NCBI GenBank assembly: GCA_003586115.2
Contig: QVOM02000101.1
Span: 26,561,333-26,625,332, forward strand
Length of the DNA: 64,000 bases
Origin: Salvator merianae
Taxonomy: Eukaryota > Chordata > Lepidosauria > Squamata > Teiidae
Direction of reading: 5' to 3'
The translations under genes were made by a program, and so were the position numbers. Every line of letters starts with the position of its first letter. The first letter of the stretch is position 1. Shown here one piece after another: positions 1 to 10,700 of this stretch. The notes beneath the pieces were generated by a model. That model ran no database searches. It saw nothing but the letters and a program-made list of their open reading frames with translations, and had not been told where the DNA came from.

Positions 1-415
1 ATGGGAATTGTCAGGCCGTCAGGTGTTCATTGTGGTTCTTTCCTCTATCCTCCCCCTGAGCAGAACCACCCGCAGTGCTGGAAGGAGCCCCAGCCCCAAC
101 ACACACTGACCCACCAGGCATCCTTCTGCAGGAGGATCCTGCGATGGAGGGCAGCAGCAGGGGCGTTCACTGTAACTTTGCTTGCAGGGGGGCTACATGA
201 AGCAGGATACAGCTAGCTTCCTTGGCGGGCGGGCTGCAAGCCTGTCCGAAATGGGGAAGTGGGCCTGATTCATTGATCCATTCCATCAGTTCCCTCCCTG
301 CCCTACCCTGCTGCCAATGCTGATCAGGGCAGAAGGTGCACTTCCAGTGACACATCTTGCTGTTGAATTGAAATGTTGTTATATTCCTTTCCTCTCTCCT
401 TCTTCCCAGCTGTAG

Positions 416-1426
416 CACTTAGTGTGCCTGGAGCGGCATCCCCCCCCCCACACACAGGAAAGCAGTGAGTATTGCACCGGCCCTTATTCCCCAGCCGTTT
501 CTGCCCACCCTGCATCACTGCCATTAGGGGACTGGTGTTACTGGCAGCAGATCCCTCTTGCACCAATCCCCATTGCATCCTGTTGGCTGCTGAGCCACCT
601 GTTCTGCTCTCACTTTACAGGATGCCCAGCAGGAGGCCCATCCTCAGAGGGCTCAGCCCCCTCCACAAGTGCCCTGCTGATCTGCACAGAGGAGGAGGAG
701 CAACTACCCCGCCCTCCCTGTTGCAATGCGGCCACCCAGACTGCCCAGCTGGAGCATGGGACCCAGACCACCTGCCTCGAGGAGGTCCTGGAGTCCCATG
801 CTCGGATGCAGAGGGCAATGGCCACGCACCGTGAGTATCCCTGGTTTTTTTGCTGTTCACACGTTGGTGTTGCTGTGCAGGGCGAAGTGCGCCCTTGCCT
901 CCTTTGCGTGACTGGGGATGTGTGGAGCATCTGGGCAGATGTGTATCGGTCCTAATTTCCTCCTCTTATGTTTCCACAGACCAGCAGTGCAACGCGAGGG
1001 CTTCTGCGGTGGAAAGGGGAATGCAGGTTCTGCAGGGGCAGGTGGAGGCTCTGGATGCCCGCCTAAACATGATAGGCAATGCGGTGCTGGAGCTGAGGGA
1101 TGCTCTCCGGGGGCAGGCTCCCCCGGAGAGGCCCGCAAGGTGAGTGAGGGCCTATGGCCAGAGGCAGTAGTACCGCGTTGGTAGGGAAGACAGCGGGATA
1201 GGGTTCAGCAGGGCAAACAGCTGCAGCAAGTTCCTGGAATGGGCAGCATGCGTGGCGAGTCATTATCTTCCAGGGCCCTCGAGGGGTTGGAGGAGCCGTT
1301 CATCCTATGCTCCTCTGCCAGCAGCTACTGCTGGAATTCAATTTGACTGTTGTGCCCTTTCCCTCAAATTTCCTGGGAAACCTGCACGATGCCTGATCAG
1401 CAATTATTTCCCCCTGCAGGTTCTGA
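416..1426 (+). CDS. 3' exons of a spliced coiled-coil protein gene (possible transposon accessory protein); 5' part missing
   Basis: Four exons can be read: 416-464, 621-830, 980-1139 and 1420 onward, with the stop at 1424-1426. Each intron begins GT (GTGAGT-type donors) and ends AG after a pyrimidine tract, and the codon phases agree across all three junctions, which random sequence would seldom give. The visible part is about 141 residues: an acidic, Ser/Pro-rich stretch with a run of four Glu, a segment repeating Thr-Gln-Thr, then about 50 residues with heptad-like hydrophobic spacing (MQVLQGQVEALDARL and following), predicted as a coiled coil. A polyadenylation signal follows. The N-terminus lies upstream of the window. 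Tail organisation of this kind resembles Myb/SANT-like DNA-binding proteins linked to transposons in reptiles, but no SANT domain is visible, so that name is inference. The gene converges on the hAT transposase and may belong to the same element. Confidence 0.45.
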
Positions 1427-1588
1427 AGTCCTGCCTGGCCTGCCTGCACTGCTGCCGCACATGTAAATAGTTTTCTGTATTTGATAAGGTTTTGTTTTAC
1501 TAATGTTTAAAATTCTGCTGTTCATTGCCCCACCTATCCCTATCCCTAACCCTTTGTACATATACCCCACCTGACCATCCCTGAGTCC

Positions 1589-1594
1589 AATAAA
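1589..1594 (+). terminator. Polyadenylation signal AATAAA
   Basis: AATAAA sits about 165 bases after the stop codon of the spliced plus-strand gene and is followed by a T-rich stretch. This fits the 3' end of that transcript near 1605-1615. Confidence 0.5.
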
Positions 1595-1619
1595 ATTGTT
1601 TTGCTTACTTAATCCAGAT

Positions 1620-2276
1620 TCTGTGTACCTGATTCCTTTGGAAAGTCTGAGTGGGAAGTGTAAACTTTTAAGTGCATGCATTCTGTTTCAAAATCGCACT
1701 CTAGTTCGGGTAGGTTTCCGTTCCTCTAGGTTGCCCCTTACCAGACCATGGCAGAACTAAATAGGAAATGTGTGGCCTGGTACAAGCTCCAGTTGGGCAT
1801 GAGACAACCTAGAATAAGAGGATGCCGCTGTAGATTACAGCGGCCAGTAGAAGGTTATGTATTGTAACACATGGTGATGGTGAACTGACAAACTCCCAAG
1901 AAAAGACGTTCTTCCAGCTTAAATATAACTCTTACAAGCTGTTGAAGAGTTTGCCAACGGAATTTTTTGCACATGCCAGTTCAGTTAAACTCCAAAAGAG
2001 ATATGAGCTGTACCCAAGTAAAAGAGGGAACGGCTTTGTTTGTACATGTGATGGGTTGGACTAGATAGCCTCATGGTGTCCCCGGGGTCTCAAATACCCC
2101 TCTGCTCAGGTAGGGCTGGCTGGGAGGGACTTTTTCATATTGAGGTGATGGTGTGTGTTCTCCACCTCGGACAAGGCCTCAGACTGGCCTTGGGCGCGGA
2201 CCCTGATGGGTTCTGCTGGCCCAGGGACACAGAGCGTAACCTGTACCTAGTACCCATGTCATCATTGGCCTGGCGT

Positions 2277-2310
<34 letters not shown>

Positions 2311-2649
2311 TGAGTTTGCGTCACGGTGCGTGTGTGTCTGCATGCATACGTGCCTGAGCGTGACACAGACACGGAGAAAGAGATTGCTCCGACAAACTGA
2401 AATATAGACAGTTAGAAAGCAAATGTTTTTTACCCCTTAATAAAGTCCCTACTCAGCTTCCCCTACTATTCAATACACTGTGTTTCTGCCCCTTACTTTG
2501 TGGCTCTCCTTATCTACAGTTTCCTGCTGGTTTGGTGCTTAATTATTCTTCTGGTCCTGTTGGGGGTTATTGGGCCACCTAGTTCTTCTCATTTTTGTCC
2601 CGGCTGCCTATGGTGCTGCAGTGTTGGGATGGAGTGATCCATGGTCTGG
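1620..2649. other. Spacer between the two convergent genes; CR1-like snippet and (TG)n
   Basis: I see no coding region here. Around 2048-2090 there is a short stretch resembling the GGTTGGACTAGAT segment common in CR1 3' untranslated regions. At 2279-2308 there is a pure (TG)15 run. Another AATAAA on the plus strand lies near 2439. No clear AATAAA on the minus strand was found just downstream of the transposase stop. Confidence 0.5.
2279..2308. repeat. (TG)15 microsatellite
   Basis: Pure dinucleotide run read directly from the sequence. Confidence 0.95.
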
Positions 2650-5217
2650 TCACTCATCCCCCAAAGGCAGCTCGGGAAAACCCAGCAGGGGCAGGTTGGC
2701 CTTTAGGAAGACGAGCTGCTGCACAAGTTCGCCGCCCGTGCGAGAGCGATGAGATGTCAACACATCACCAGCCATGGAGAACACCCTCTCGCTCTGCACG
2801 GATGTCGGTGGAGCTGACAGGTACCTCCGGGCAACAGCTTCCAAATCCGGCCAGATTTGGCGATGCTTCGCCCAAAACTCGGATGGCACCGTGTCCACGT
2901 CTGCCGCTTCCCCTGAAAGATACTGCAGAACGGACTGCTCAGCACTATCAACGGAAGCTGGCCTCTGCCGTCTCGTGGGAAGGTCAGTGAGTCCAAAAAT
3001 GTCAGACTCTGTGTCGTCTGGGCACTCAGCATGACCTGCCTGTGAAACCACGCTGCTGGGCTGACCGCTACCACTAGGACCAGGGGAACTTCCGCCACTG
3101 GAAGCGGGGGACGCACTGCTAGCAGGCGCTCCTCCACTGTGCCCTGCCTGGCCCCCCAATCTCTCTGTTTGGACTCTCCTCACTGCCTGGACCAGGCGAT
3201 CTCTCCACCGAGGGAGCTGATCCTCTGGGACAGCTGCCTCCCGAACCCTTGGGTCCAGAAGGCTGGCCAAAATGGAGGCAGGCTTCTGTCGCAAGGGCTC
3301 AATCAGCCTCCTCTCTACCCCAGCCTGCAGCTGACTCGCCAAGGCCCGTCCAGCCTCAGTGTTCAGCTGCGGCCGAAGCCCAGCAAGGCGTTTGCCCAAG
3401 GCAATCGCACCTGTCAGCGCAACGCTCAGCATTGCTGTCTCAGAACTCATTTTCCTCGTCAGCTGATCGAAGAACCGGAGAACCTTGACAGCATCCGTGA
3501 TGGTGTGCCAGTCCTCCAGGGAGAGACTGCACTCCTCCACGTTATGCCTCATCGCGAGCGTGTGAAGGGCGGGCTCCTGCTCTAGAAGGCGCTGGAGCAG
3601 GAGGTAGGTGGAGTTCCACCGGGTGGGAACGTCAGTGGGGATCTGATGTTCCGGCCGTTGCCGCTCCCTCTGGGCCTCTCTGAGCAGCCTCTGCATGCTA
3701 ACACTCCTGTGCAAATGGGAAGCCATCCTGCGGCACTTCTCCACAAGGGCTCCCATAGATGCGGTGGCGGAAGCTGCAGCGGGGCCCACACTCCTGGACC
3801 CAGGCCCAGGGAGTCCAAGAGCGTCCCTCATGACCAGGTGGAGAGTGTGAGACATACAGGTGACGCTCACAAACCCCGCCAGGCCGGCTGCCTTAACTAT
3901 GTTCCTACCATTGTCCGTGACCATGAAGCCATGGCAAAGGGTCGGTTCATGGCTCAACCAACCGTTCACCTGACGCTCCATGGCCTCAGACAGGTGTTCG
4001 GCAGTGTGGCTCGTGTCAAACTCCTCCACATGCAGCAAGGCCCAAAGGGGCTTAACTGCCTGTGAGGGAGCTTGAGAAGGCGCAGCAGCACTGGCCGAAA
4101 CACCACCCTCTCTTTCCTCCCCCCACCAGTGCGCAGTGAGGGAGAGGAAGGAGCCATGCATTCCTGTGCCGCTGGTCCACAGATCGGCAGTGAAATGCAC
4201 GACTGGGCAGGGATGGATGGCAGTGCGTGCCATCCTTACCTGCACCGCCTCCCTGCACGCCTCGTACAGGGAGGGCATCACGCTCCTGCTGAACGTGGTG
4301 CGTGAGGGTATTTTGTAGTCTGGGGCGAGCTCCTGGATCACCCGGCGGAAGCCGATGTTCTCCACCACGGCGAGTGGCTGATCATCGAGGGCGATCATCT
4401 CCGCAATGAGCCGAGTCAAACGAGATCTACCTCGACGATCAGCCCAGGAGCCCCCAGCCTTCCGCAACCACTGCTCGGGTAGCTGTGTCTGCCGGGTGGC
4501 TGACACAGCACTGCTACTCCCAGGCACGCGTGGCCTACTGCTGTCATCAGGGGGCAGAACGGTAGGGTGCCGACTCCTCAGGTGGGTCCACAACGCAGTG
4601 GTGCCAAGACGCCGGATGTTCTGCCCCCTGCTGACCCGTGCCTTGCAGTGCTTGCAGGCAGCGTAGGTTGGAGCATCAGGGCAGAGCTCAAAATGACTCC
4701 ACACTACGCTGCCCTCTGGGCTAACATGACGTGCCCGCTTCGCTGCTGGAGATGGTTCTGCTGCTGCTGGCTCCTCCTGGGGACCAGAACCATCCCCCCC
4801 CCCAGCCCGGGGCCGAGAAGGACCAGGGCGAGGCTCCCGCTCCTCCTCGGTCTCGGGCTGCGAGGTCGCACTGGAACCCGGGACAGGTGGGGGAGGCCCA
4901 GCTGCCATGGCAGCTGGAGCCGTCTCCACCACCCCCCCCTCTTCCCTTGCTGGAGGAACCTGCAATTCCTCAGCGTGAAGGAGGGAGCTATGCGCCTCTG
5001 CTGAGGAAGACAATCCAGCATCAGGCTCAGGCCCAGCTTCCCGTTGGGGAGAGTCTAGCCTGCGCGCTGCACGGACTGTATGTCTGGTGGCAGGGACTTG
5101 GGGAGTAGGCCCCTCAGATGCCTGCCTGCCACGGCCAGCAGCATCAACTCTCCCTTCCCCCCTACGTACTAGGAATCTAGCCATTCCTCTACCTCTATTG
5201 CCCTTCTTCCCAGCCAT
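2650..5217 (-). CDS. hAT superfamily transposase, full-length intact ORF (855 aa)
   Basis: This is a cut-and-paste DNA transposase of the hAT superfamily, expected to bind and cleave terminal inverted repeats in the nucleus and leave 8-bp target duplications. Residues 1-165 are Pro/Gly/Glu/Arg-rich and probably disordered, with a basic KRAR cluster near 160. Residues 168-218 form a BED zinc finger (C188, C191, H212, H217; W173 ahead). The RNase-H-like core has D345 in ADLWTS, D435 in VTDN, the CMSH motif at 454-457 and TRWNS at 532-536. A Ser/Gly/Pro-rich linker covers about 695-725. The hATC region spans about 757-845 and includes SERVFSMAG, where E810 is the likely third catalytic acid by comparison with Hermes. 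No stop or frameshift breaks it. It is much more GC-rich than its surroundings. The start is the first Met of the frame, in a fair Kozak context. A domesticated host gene is possible, but the nearby hAT terminus argues for a transposon gene. Confidence 0.93.
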   Translation of the reverse strand: MAGKKGNRGRGMARFLVRRGEGRVDAAGRGRQASEGPTPQVPATRHTVRAARRLDSPQREAGPEPDAGLSSSAEAHSSLLHAEELQVPPAREEGGVVETAPAAMAAGPPPPVPGSSATSQPETEEEREPRPGPSRPRAGGGDGSGPQEEPAAAEPSPAAKRARHVSPEGSVVWSHFELCPDAPTYAACKHCKARVSRGQNIRRLGTTALWTHLRSRHPTVLPPDDSSRPRVPGSSSAVSATRQTQLPEQWLRKAGGSWADRRGRSRLTRLIAEMIALDDQPLAVVENIGFRRVIQELAPDYKIPSRTTFSRSVMPSLYEACREAVQVRMARTAIHPCPVVHFTADLWTSGTGMHGSFLSLTAHWWGEEREGGVSASAAAPSQAPSQAVKPLWALLHVEEFDTSHTAEHLSEAMERQVNGWLSHEPTLCHGFMVTDNGRNIVKAAGLAGFVSVTCMSHTLHLVMRDALGLPGPGSRSVGPAAASATASMGALVEKCRRMASHLHRSVSMQRLLREAQRERQRPEHQIPTDVPTRWNSTYLLLQRLLEQEPALHTLAMRHNVEECSLSLEDWHTITDAVKVLRFFDQLTRKMSSETAMLSVALTGAIALGKRLAGLRPQLNTEAGRALASQLQAGVERRLIEPLRQKPASILASLLDPRVREAAVPEDQLPRWRDRLVQAVRRVQTERLGGQAGHSGGAPASSASPASSGGSSPGPSGSGQPSSVVSQAGHAECPDDTESDIFGLTDLPTRRQRPASVDSAEQSVLQYLSGEAADVDTVPSEFWAKHRQIWPDLEAVARRYLSAPPTSVQSERVFSMAGDVLTSHRSRTGGELVQQLVFLKANLPLLGFPELPLGDE

Positions 5218-6672
5218 CTATGTGTTATTATATTACTTTTACAGAGAGCCCTAAGTCCCTATAGCCCTGGCAGGGGTGAGGTGGGGGCTGGAGCCGTGAA
5301 GGCTCCGGGTAGCCTAGGAGAAATTGGTGTGGGGGGTGCCTGTTTATTTGGGATGTGTGTCACCCAGCAGAATGCTATGGCACTGCTGTGAGACACACAC
5401 AAACCTGGGTGAACCGAATTACCCCAGAGAAGCAGCAGACTTACTTTGGGGGAGCCTTATTAGAATTTATTTGGTGGGTGGGTGGGGATGAAAGCAGCAA
5501 TATTGTCTGTGGGGGCAAGGTTAACTAATACAGAGGGAGGGGGAGATGGTTTTGGGGACCCTGCACTAGCAGCCCTACCTGCCTTGACCTAAGCGTTAGC
5601 CTAGCCTAACCGTAATCCTAACCTAAACCCACTAGAAGTCCCTATTTAGGGGAAGATAAGAACTACTGTGCCTATGTGCACACACACGCCTAACTCTGAG
5701 ACCCTGGCACTCACAGTCTGCTGTCCCCTTCCTTTCCCCCCCACTCCACTATCCCCTCAGCCACAAAGTAATACGAAAGCAAGGGGTGGTGGAGGAAGAA
5801 AATGGATATTACCTGAAGAGCAATAAAAGAAAGATAAGGCAGAAGGGAAGGAAGGGAGGGATGAGAGAGAGAGAACCACCCCACCACGGGAAGCACAGGG
5901 TCGGAAGAGAGAGAGAATGAGAGATCGAATCCCGGTGTCTCGTCTCCTCCTTCAGTCGCACAGCAGGTCAATCAGCTAAGAGTCAGCTAGCTCCGATCGT
6001 CACGGAAATAAAAAAGGCTTAACGGCTCATCGGGAGCCGCTTTTATAAGGTGCTATGGACCCACCCACTTCAATCACAAAAACCTTTTGTTTCCATGGCA
6101 ACAGCAGGTAATTGCAAAAATAAACAGAGCGCCAACACCCCAGGTGGGAAAATTTGAAATCGAAGCGCCAATCAGGAGAAAGCAAGCCAATAGGTAATTT
6201 CCTTGCCCCAATCGATCGGCAGCCAGCGACGAGTGCCATAGTTAAAGGGACAAAACATGGCGCGCTTGCACGCACAGACATGAGTGTCGAAATGGCATCG
6301 AAAATGGCGAAAAATCAAAGCGAAAACACCACCTTCTGCTTTCGCTTGCTTTCGCTTGCTTTCGCCTCTCTGGCATATTAGCGAAATTATAGCATTCATT
6401 TCCTTCCACGCAACCTCGCGATCGAAAGTGAGGAAACGTAGCTTCGTGGCTTTGAATGTTCCAACAAACCAGCCACCGGTTAGAAGTAAGTTTCTCAATA
6501 CTTATTCCCTTATTTTAGAAGGAGCGTACCCCCCCCCGGTTTTTGCGAAGATTTTCGCAGCGAAAACGAAAGTCTACATTTTCGTCATTAATGTTTTCGC
6601 GCGAAAACGAAGCTACGGTGCTTCGAAGCTTTGCGAAACGAAAACAAAAAAATGCTTTCGTGCACATCCCTA
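5218..6672 (-). mobile_element. 5' flank and terminal inverted repeat of the hAT element carrying the transposase
   Basis: The stretch upstream of the transposase start has no ORF of note. From about 6200 to 6672 it matches, with divergence, the inner and terminal sequence of the short elements at 29721-30880 and 33585-34808: the GACAGCGACGAGT-like block, the repeated CTTTCGCTTG, and the GCGAAAACGA-rich end. It ends in CGTGCACATCCCTA at 6672, the inverse of the TAGGGATGTGCACG start of the other copies. The adjacent 8 bases (6673-6680, GTGCAGAC) would be one half of the target duplication; the other half is not in the window. This ties the transposase to the family by shared sequence rather than by proximity alone. 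Confidence 0.8.
6041..6047 (-). promoter_or_regulatory. TATA-like box upstream of the transposase
   Basis: TATAAAA on the minus strand, about 825 bases before the transposase start codon and inside the element's terminal flank. The position is plausible for a promoter with a long or spliced 5' untranslated region, but this is inference from motif and context only. Confidence 0.3.
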
Positions 6673-6680
6673 GTGCAGAC

Positions 6681-8149
6681 AAAATAAGTTTGTCTCCTTT
6701 TTCTCTGTACCATGGCTACCTCAAAAACTCACAAAATAGAACTATTGGGGCAGTGGGGAAAACACAAAGATTCTAATTAGAACTTTGTCTCTTGCCTCCA
6801 CCCCACTGATTTCAATTCATAAGCTTCCATTCATGTTTCCATTTCAGACTAGGGCTTCTTGCAATTGCTTTTGTTTAAGAGAGTGGATAGCTGCAAGTAT
6901 ACTGTAGTGAATTATGTTGTTAACAATGACAGCAGAACAAGTAGTTTGGCTCAGAGTGAAATCATTCATCCCTGGTTGTGACTGCACTCAATGTCCTATA
7001 CTGATATTTTAAATCCATATAATTTCAAGTCATTCCATGCTTGAGAGATATGAACCTCTTATGTTTCAACATGTCCTCACATTTTGCCTGTTTTGTGATT
7101 CTCTTAGAGGCAAACAACCCCTTCTCCATTTCCTTTCCAAACAATTTCAGATATAATTAACTTTAATTGTTGTTATTGTTTCCTGCTTCTCATCCATTTA
7201 TAAATGGCAGTATCCAATTTTACAAAACATATGTTCCTAACATTCTGATACAACAGTAAAAAGGGGTTAAAACAAAGAACCATTTGTGCTAGGGGCATGA
7301 GAGAGAAACAGAGAGAGAAAGAGAGAGAAAGAAAGGACTTTCAAAAACACATGATCATTTTATTTGTTTTGCTGGTAACTGAACTGCAGCACTATTCACT
7401 GATATTTAACTCTTCTTGCCACCCATGAAAGTTAATGGTAGTTGTACTTTACTTCAGAAGCAAGAGGAACATGATGAATTAGGAGAAAGAAGAAGCTAAT
7501 ACATAATAAAACAGCTGGAATGTATGCATTTAGTTGATGATTCTTTCCTAAAAAATGCATTGTGCCTTCCTAATTTGTTAATGTATATCGTTGAACAATA
7601 AAGACATGATACATCTTCTCCCACGTTCATATCTCACAAGGGAGCCATTTGATCCACAGTGAGAGGCACGAATGACTCTCCCACTGAAAGTAATAGCTCG
7701 TTGGGACATTATGAAACAATTACCACAAGCTGCATCACAATGTCCATTGAGGATTGGGAATCTTCATGATTACTGGTGCTCTGAACTTACACATGTTATA
7801 GATTCCTCCCCCCCCCAAAAAAAAAAGTGGAGTGCAGGTCTAACCTAAACATATTGATGAACTAAGCAGTTATGTCAGGTATGATCTATGAGAGATGGGT
7901 GGCAGAGGGAATGATGAGCATGGAACATGCACATAGTTTTCCTGTTATCTGGCACATTATTTATAAGAGCATTTTAATTACCAAGAACTTATGAATAATA
8001 TACATTATAATGATAATACAGGGCCAAGAAGCATTGGGACTATTTGTGGCCCAGCCATATGTCTCCTATCCAAACAAGTTTTTACGCTCATATTTCAAAT
8101 TCAGTCATTGGTGTTTGTAAAACTATGTTGCTATGTCCCCCTTCCAGCT
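6681..8149. other. Unassigned AT-rich sequence
   Basis: No coding region or recognisable element was seen. It contains a purine-rich GAGAGAAA tract near 7299-7335 and a short C-run/A-run junction near 7808-7828. Confidence 0.6.
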
Positions 8150-8780
8150 TCATCTGACTTTGAAGGTTATGTGCAACTAGGGCAAAATGTGGCAGGCAGA
8201 TTGTTGAGTGAACCACCTTGCTGTGCACATATTAAACCTTTCTTAAGTAACTGCATTGGTTGTCAATTAGCTACTGAGTCAGATTCAAGCTTTTCTCTTT
8301 GGCATACGGGATCCTTAACAACTTGGGGCCAACTTACTTGGCAGACCACCTCTGTCAATACAGACCTGCAAGACTATTAACATATTCAGTGGAGTCTTGC
8401 TGTGGACACCATGAATTGCTGAATGTCATCGTATGACTACCCACAGTCGGCCTTCTCTGTTATGGTACCCAGCCTCTGGAATAGTCCCTCCTCTGATATT
8501 CATAGGGTACCTATACTTCTGCTTTTTATTTATTTATTTATTTATTTATTTGACTTATATGCTGCCCCTCTCCGAATTTATGCACCAATTGACAATCTAT
8601 CTTTTTACCCAGGCTTTTCCACAGTGAAAGTTTTCCTCCATCTTTGATTTCAATCATGTTTTTATATAACTATTATGATTTTAGTTTTTTTTTTTAACCT
8701 TTCCATGTTTTGCAAACCACTTGGAAATTATAATTTAATGGAAAGCTGCATATAAATATTATAAATAAATAAATAAATGT
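8150..8780 (+). mobile_element. Decayed CR1/L2-type LINE 3' end with a tiny nested LINE tail
   Basis: The translated remnant around 8160-8500 follows the order seen at the C-terminus of CR1/L2-type ORF2 (LHWLPV-like region, then YDYPQSAF and a W-N segment), with frameshifts. The 3' end at about 8590-8780 closely parallels the element at 25905-26200, including 'tttttatataact' and a final (AATA)n tail. Between about 8524 and 8572 lies an inverted 3' tail of a different LINE: a TTTA run followed by the reverse of the GGAGAGGGGC(A/G)GCATA motif. That implies a very short 5'-truncated insertion. Confidence 0.65.
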
Positions 8781-10387
8781 CTAAGTAAAATTTTTTCACC
8801 ATCTCTGGCTATCACATCTTGAATATTCCATTCACTTTCACAACTTGTTTGCTTTGATATAGATATAAATAGATATAGATATAGACATAGATATAGATAT
8901 ATAAAGAAAGCCAGGGGTCTCCACAATCATCATCATGATGCCAGTGGACATTAGCACTGAAATGGTGGTGCATGGATGGTGGGGCACTTATGTGCTACAA
9001 TGAAACAGAGGACTATGCTAGAGGGCCATCCAAGTCAGACTGACCTCTACTGAGGAATAAGCCAAATTGTGTCCAAAGCCCATGAACAATAGTGAGACCC
9101 AGAAAAAAAGAAATCTATAATGGCTGGATTGTTGCCCAAGTCAACAAGGACTGTGTCAGGTGTCTGAGTACCTATAAACCATATGATAAATGGGATACCT
9201 GGCTGAGGATCTTCAACTGAATAGCCAGGGCTGAACACTGCAGGACTTCTGAAAGGACAATTTGATATCCAAAAAAATACAGTTGCAGGAAATTTAGAAA
9301 TTATGATCTGTTATTTCAAATCAAAATAATCTAAAACAATTTAATGCAAATACCTGAAAAGAATGTATGGAATTTTGTAAGAAAAAACATCGACTCAAAA
9401 ATCATCAAAGAAAGTCAAACCAGCACTACTTCATAATGAGAAGCCAAGCCTTTACCAATATAAAACTGGAGGATTTCAGCACAACATCCAATCTGAACAA
9501 GAGTTATCAAAATTTCTAGGTAGCACGTAGAAAAGCAGCAACAAGGGAACAAATAGCAGCTTCAGTTATACATGAACAAAGGGCAGATAGGTTTTTTTTT
9601 TTTTTTTTTTTTTTTGCAGTAATCATAAAGCACCTTTATGGTGCTTTGAATGCTTTGATTCTCAGGAAAAGTGTAGTATCTGCACAGACACCACGCTCTT
9701 CCCCCATCATGGCAGCAAAGATGCTGTTATAGCACTTAAATCACACTTCCCTTGTGGCAACAACCATGATTCCCTTACTGCTGGCATTCCTTACAAACCT
9801 CCCCTATCAAGACCAAAGACTGATCTTTAATCTTTACAATGGGATGAAGACAACACAATTTTGCATTAAAAATAGCACTATAAACATAGCACTATGCTTT
9901 AATGAGAAGGGGAAAGATGTAACACTTCTCTGTAGTTGCCACTGTTTGCCTCAGTTCATCACACTCATTGAAAACAGGAGATCAGGCTAAGGGTTTTGCC
10001 CAAAATTCAATGATGTGTAGACAGATGCAAAGAATTCATGCAGCTTCTTTTTTCTCCATATAAAATATCTTTGGGTTCTTTAGCCTGTTACTCATGATCA
10101 TTGTAATTTGCTCCTCATTTTTGCACACTGACTCTTTGCATTTATTTTGCCAAAGTTTGCATTCCCTTTTGTTTTCATTATTAGGACAAGACTTCCACTT
10201 TCTGAAGGATATTTTCCTAACCCTAATACACCTAACTGAACTACTGCAATGTGTTCTACTTGAAAATGTCATTTTCCTTGAAAATTACAAGGAAACTACA
10301 AGTGATCTAAAACACAGGAGGTTGTGTAGTTTGTAATGGTTAAAAATATGACCATGTAGCACCACAGGCTTCATGTCTGTTTGTCAA
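8781..10387. other. Unassigned sequence with ATAGAT repeat and a poly-T run
   Basis: There is an imperfect (ATAGAT)n tract at 8856-8903 and a 24-base T run at 9592-9615. No gene or named element was recognised. Confidence 0.6.
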
Positions 10388-10700
10388 TATAGTTCAAAGT
10401 GTTAGTAATAATTTCTAAAGCCCTTTAAGGGCTAACATTAATCTACCATCAAGACTAGCTATCCCGTTCAAATAGGACCTGACGCATGAGGAGCGCATTT
10501 TTGCAAATCCCTGGCCCACATTTAATAAAAAAAGAAGTCAGAGCAAGGAAAAGAGCTTTTTCAGCTGCAACCCCTGCACAGTGGAATATGTTACCATCTA
10601 ACTTACAGGTGATAATGCCATTATCACATTTTAAGAAACAAGTTAAGACCCACCCCTTCTATCTAGTCTACCTGTCTACCATTGTTCTGTTTTTACTTTG
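10388..10700 (+). mobile_element. CR1/L2-type LINE 3' coding remnant
   Basis: In one frame the stretch 10486-10670 reads RKRAFSAATPAQWNMLPSNL and continues to a KKQVKTH segment. This is the conserved last part of CR1/L2-type ORF2, matching the AFSVAAPALWNQLP block of the LINE at 24300-24450. The 5' side is truncated and decayed. Confidence 0.7.

Noticed and set aside
2595..5108. Several plus-strand and minus-strand frames of 60-150 residues overlapping the transposase
   Set aside because: Shadow frames of the GC-rich hAT transposase; no domains of their own.
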